From NCBI RefSeq assembly GCF_017355785.1, contig NZ_JAFEWE010000001.1, forward strand, positions 620,001-684,000: 64,000 bases of DNA. Reading direction: 5' to 3'. The notes under the pieces are model-generated. The model did not search any database and was not told the origin of the DNA. It was given only the letters and a program-made list of their open reading frames with translations. Shown here in pieces: positions 62,378 through 64,000 of the stretch. Origin of the DNA: Desertivirga arenae (GTDB taxonomy: Bacteria; Bacteroidota; Bacteroidia; Sphingobacteriales; Sphingobacteriaceae). Numbering within the stretch: the first letter of the stretch is position 1; every line of letters begins with the position of its first letter. The position numbers were made by a program, and so were the translations under genes.

Positions 62378-64000
62378 TTATTGATCCAGCCAAACCCTTC
62401 CATCAAGCTGCCATATAGCTTTACGCGGTATGCGGAACCAACTGATAATTTGAGCTGGAATGTCGGCATTCTGGGGAACCATGTTAGACAAGGCCGCAGT
62501 AGAAGGCGAGCAGATCAGATCATTAAAGCTTTTCCACTCATAACTTCCGCTTAATTTGAAGTGATTTTCGAGAGGACTAAGATCCTTAATTTCACCACCT
62601 TTCGCATCTAATACAGGCCAGTAGCCAGCCAGATATTTATAATAAGGATGGGTTTCATCCACAGCAGTTTCGCATGCATAATTTTTAATAACCGCATCCG
62701 GAAGAGAAGTTCTCCAGATCCGGATATCCGCTACCTGCACATCACATTCACCATGACCATTACCTGGAATGAAACCAAGTGTAAGAGGTGCACCGGTCTT
62801 AAAATTCCCCCAATCGGTTACGTCCATCTCAGAACCAAAGTACACGCCGTCTGTATAAGTGCGGATATATCTCCTGTTATTTCTCTTTTCAAGCTTTGCA
62901 GCGATATGGTTCCAGGTACCTTTACCAAGATCCTGCCCACGCTGCTGACCGCGACGGTCGCCATTGTCTCCGCGCAGGTAGATCTGCCAAAAGGTTTCTT
63001 CCAGGAAGATGCACCATCCCTTCTCGTTGTCAATCGGGTGATTGCCGGACCATTCATTCATCTTACCCAGTACAGAAGGATAGTTCTGACGGTAACTACC
63101 GTCCTTCCGGGGATCATTCTTTTTAATTTTTAATTCTATAGTAAAACCAGCAGTATCCTGAAAATTATAAAGCTCTTCTGTACTTTCATTTGAAGGAACA
63201 TTTGCATGTACACCACCTTCCCTGCCAAACAGCCTTACTGAATTACCAACAAAGCGATTACCGGTGTAGGGCTTGGAAATTCCTTTTTGAACGTACTTAG
63301 AAGCATAGTAAATGATAAATGTATTCGCAGCTGTATTACTGAACACCGTATTATCGTTTTGATTTGCGGGTAGAGTAAAAGCTCCACCGGTACTGGAAGT
63401 TATCACCACCAACCAATTCTCGTCCTTGTATTTTGGCCTGCTCCTTAAAGCGGTAAGAATTTCACCCACCTGGCCATCAAACTTTTCGATCGCTGCTTTA
63501 TATTGAGGAATTGAATTATCGGAACCATATTGATCTCCGGCTTTATCAATTTCTGTGAAATGGGCAACAACAAAAGATGCTGAATCGGTTTTCAGGTTGT
63601 TAACTACGCCAGCTTTTACTTCTTCATCAGTTTTTAGTAAGGAATGAGCATTCGTACCGTGAGTGAAATTTGTATTAAATACTTCGGAAGAAGAAAAGGC
63701 AACGGTTTTAACCTGCGGATTCTCCTGTTTTACCAGATCAAATACAAGAGGAAACTTATCAAGATGATCATTTGTAAAATCAAGATCAGTAACCCCATGC
63801 TTCTCTTTCCTCACTCCTGTCAGCATATCTGCCCAGTTATTTACTTCTGTCGTAAGATCCGGGTTAGCTAATGAAACCCATGAATAAATAGCATTAGGCA
63901 ACAAAGATTTAATGTTAGGAGTATTGGCATCGCGTACAGACACCCCCCTGGCGCCATCAGCAATAATATAGAGGACCTTAGGATTCCCATAAGCTATAGT
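62378..64000 (-). CDS. Alkaline-phosphatase-superfamily/LamG lipoprotein, N-terminus beyond the window
   Basis: The frame is open to the right edge: the upstream codons read TIAYGNPKVLYIIADGARGVS, the metal-binding opening strand of the alkaline phosphatase/phosphodiesterase superfamily, so the GTG at 63943 is internal. Within the window the ALP part runs to about 260 residues from that point (NWADMLTGVRKEKHGV, VVAHFTEIDKAGDQYG, VVITSSTGGAFTL), then a LamG-like concanavalin fold (FTIELKIKKNDPRKDG, GTWNHIAAKLEKRNNRRY, VADIRIWRTSL) and a C-terminal DUF4983-like part. The expected His/Thr metal ligands are partly replaced (STGG for the usual DHG), so it is probably a binding rather than catalytic protein. 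Start lies outside. Confidence 0.8.
   Translation of the reverse strand, partial: TIAYGNPKVLYIIADGARGVSVRDANTPNIKSLLPNAIYSWVSLANPDLTTEVNNWADMLTGVRKEKHGVTDLDFTNDHLDKFPLVFDLVKQENPQVKTVAFSSSEVFNTNFTHGTNAHSLLKTDEEVKAGVVNNLKTDSASFVVAHFTEIDKAGDQYGSDNSIPQYKAAIEKFDGQVGEILTALRSRPKYKDENWLVVITSSTGGAFTLPANQNDNTVFSNTAANTFIIYYASKYVQKGISKPYTGNRFVGNSVRLFGREGGVHANVPSNESTEELYNFQDTAGFTIELKIKKNDPRKDGSYRQNYPSVLGKMNEWSGNHPIDNEKGWCIFLEETFWQIYLRGDNGDRRGQQRGQDLGKGTWNHIAAKLEKRNNRRYIRTYTDGVYFGSEMDVTDWGNFKTGAPLTLGFIPGNGHGECDVQVADIRIWRTSLPDAVIKNYACETAVDETHPYYKYLAGYWPVLDAKGGEIKDLSPLENHFKLSGSYEWKSFNDLICSPSTAALSNMVPQNADIPAQIISWFRIPRKAIWQLDGRVWLDQ

Noticed and set aside
63943-63943. GTG as start of the last minus-strand gene
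   Set aside because: Upstream in-frame codons encode the ALP-superfamily opening strand, so the true start lies outside the window.
1-64000. tRNA, rRNA, CRISPR or insertion sequences
   Set aside because: I saw no cloverleaf-like intergenic segment, repeat-spacer series, transposase or terminal inverted repeats.

Overview
The window looks like a chromosomal segment of a Bacteroidota bacterium, most likely Sphingobacteriales (Pedobacter-like). The evidence is AT-rich DNA, promoter -7 elements of the TAnnTTTG type, a type IX secretion C-terminal sorting domain, many lysine-rich lipoprotein signals (CKK...), tandem GH92 enzymes beside DUF1735/PA14 and PKD lipoproteins, and a Wza/Wzc/Wzx/Wzy exopolysaccharide locus. 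I saw no tRNA, rRNA, CRISPR array, insertion sequence or phage module.

Layout. 1-5.6 kb: the start of a PAS protein (cut by the left edge), a small c-type cytochrome, a WYL regulator, a MerR regulator followed by a lipid kinase, then a three-gene run (SDR oxidoreductase, small acidic protein, baeRF release-factor-like protein) closed by a strong terminator. 5.8-8.2 kb: a lipoprotein with two parallel beta-helix halves, divergent from the next block. 8.7-24.3 kb: a Wzx/Wzy-type exopolysaccharide locus with OPX lipoprotein, BY-kinase, flippase, polymerase, eight transferase or transferase-like genes, and an initiating sugar-phosphate transferase that sits last behind its own promoter-like leader. 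24.3-32.4 kb: a minus-strand run of envelope genes (S74/tail-fibre-like surface protein, small membrane protein, beta-barrel-SPOR protein, hybrid histidine kinase with a ruined ATP site, T9SS-sorted surface protein).

32.6-49.7 kb: single or paired housekeeping and accessory genes. These are a PAP2 phosphatase, a kinase-like/Omp85 fusion, two AHSA1-type proteins, a divergent DEAD-box-like protein, a COG4315-type lipoprotein, a FabH, an NTF2-like protein, an arginine deiminase family gene plus ctlX pair, a degenerate GIY-YIG protein divergent from an XRE-S24 regulator, a Spy-like protein, a frameshifted XRE regulator, an unknown 308-aa protein, an ALDH7-type dehydrogenase and a 57-aa basic protein. 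49.9-64 kb: glycan utilisation: GH43, GH78 rhamnosidase, FucP-type MFS transporter, two GH92 mannosidases and three surface lipoproteins. The last of these, an alkaline-phosphatase-superfamily/LamG protein, runs off the right edge. This looks like the distal part of a polysaccharide utilisation locus whose SusC/D pair would lie beyond the window.

Points that stand out: the hybrid kinase lacks the catalytic Asn and glycine boxes and carries a 15-nt tandem duplication in its dimerisation helix; an XRE gene has a single-base frameshift with an intact downstream frame; the kinase-like-Omp85 fusion; a DEAD-box protein without motif VI; the baeRF stress-type operon; and several small genes below normal ORF cut-offs.
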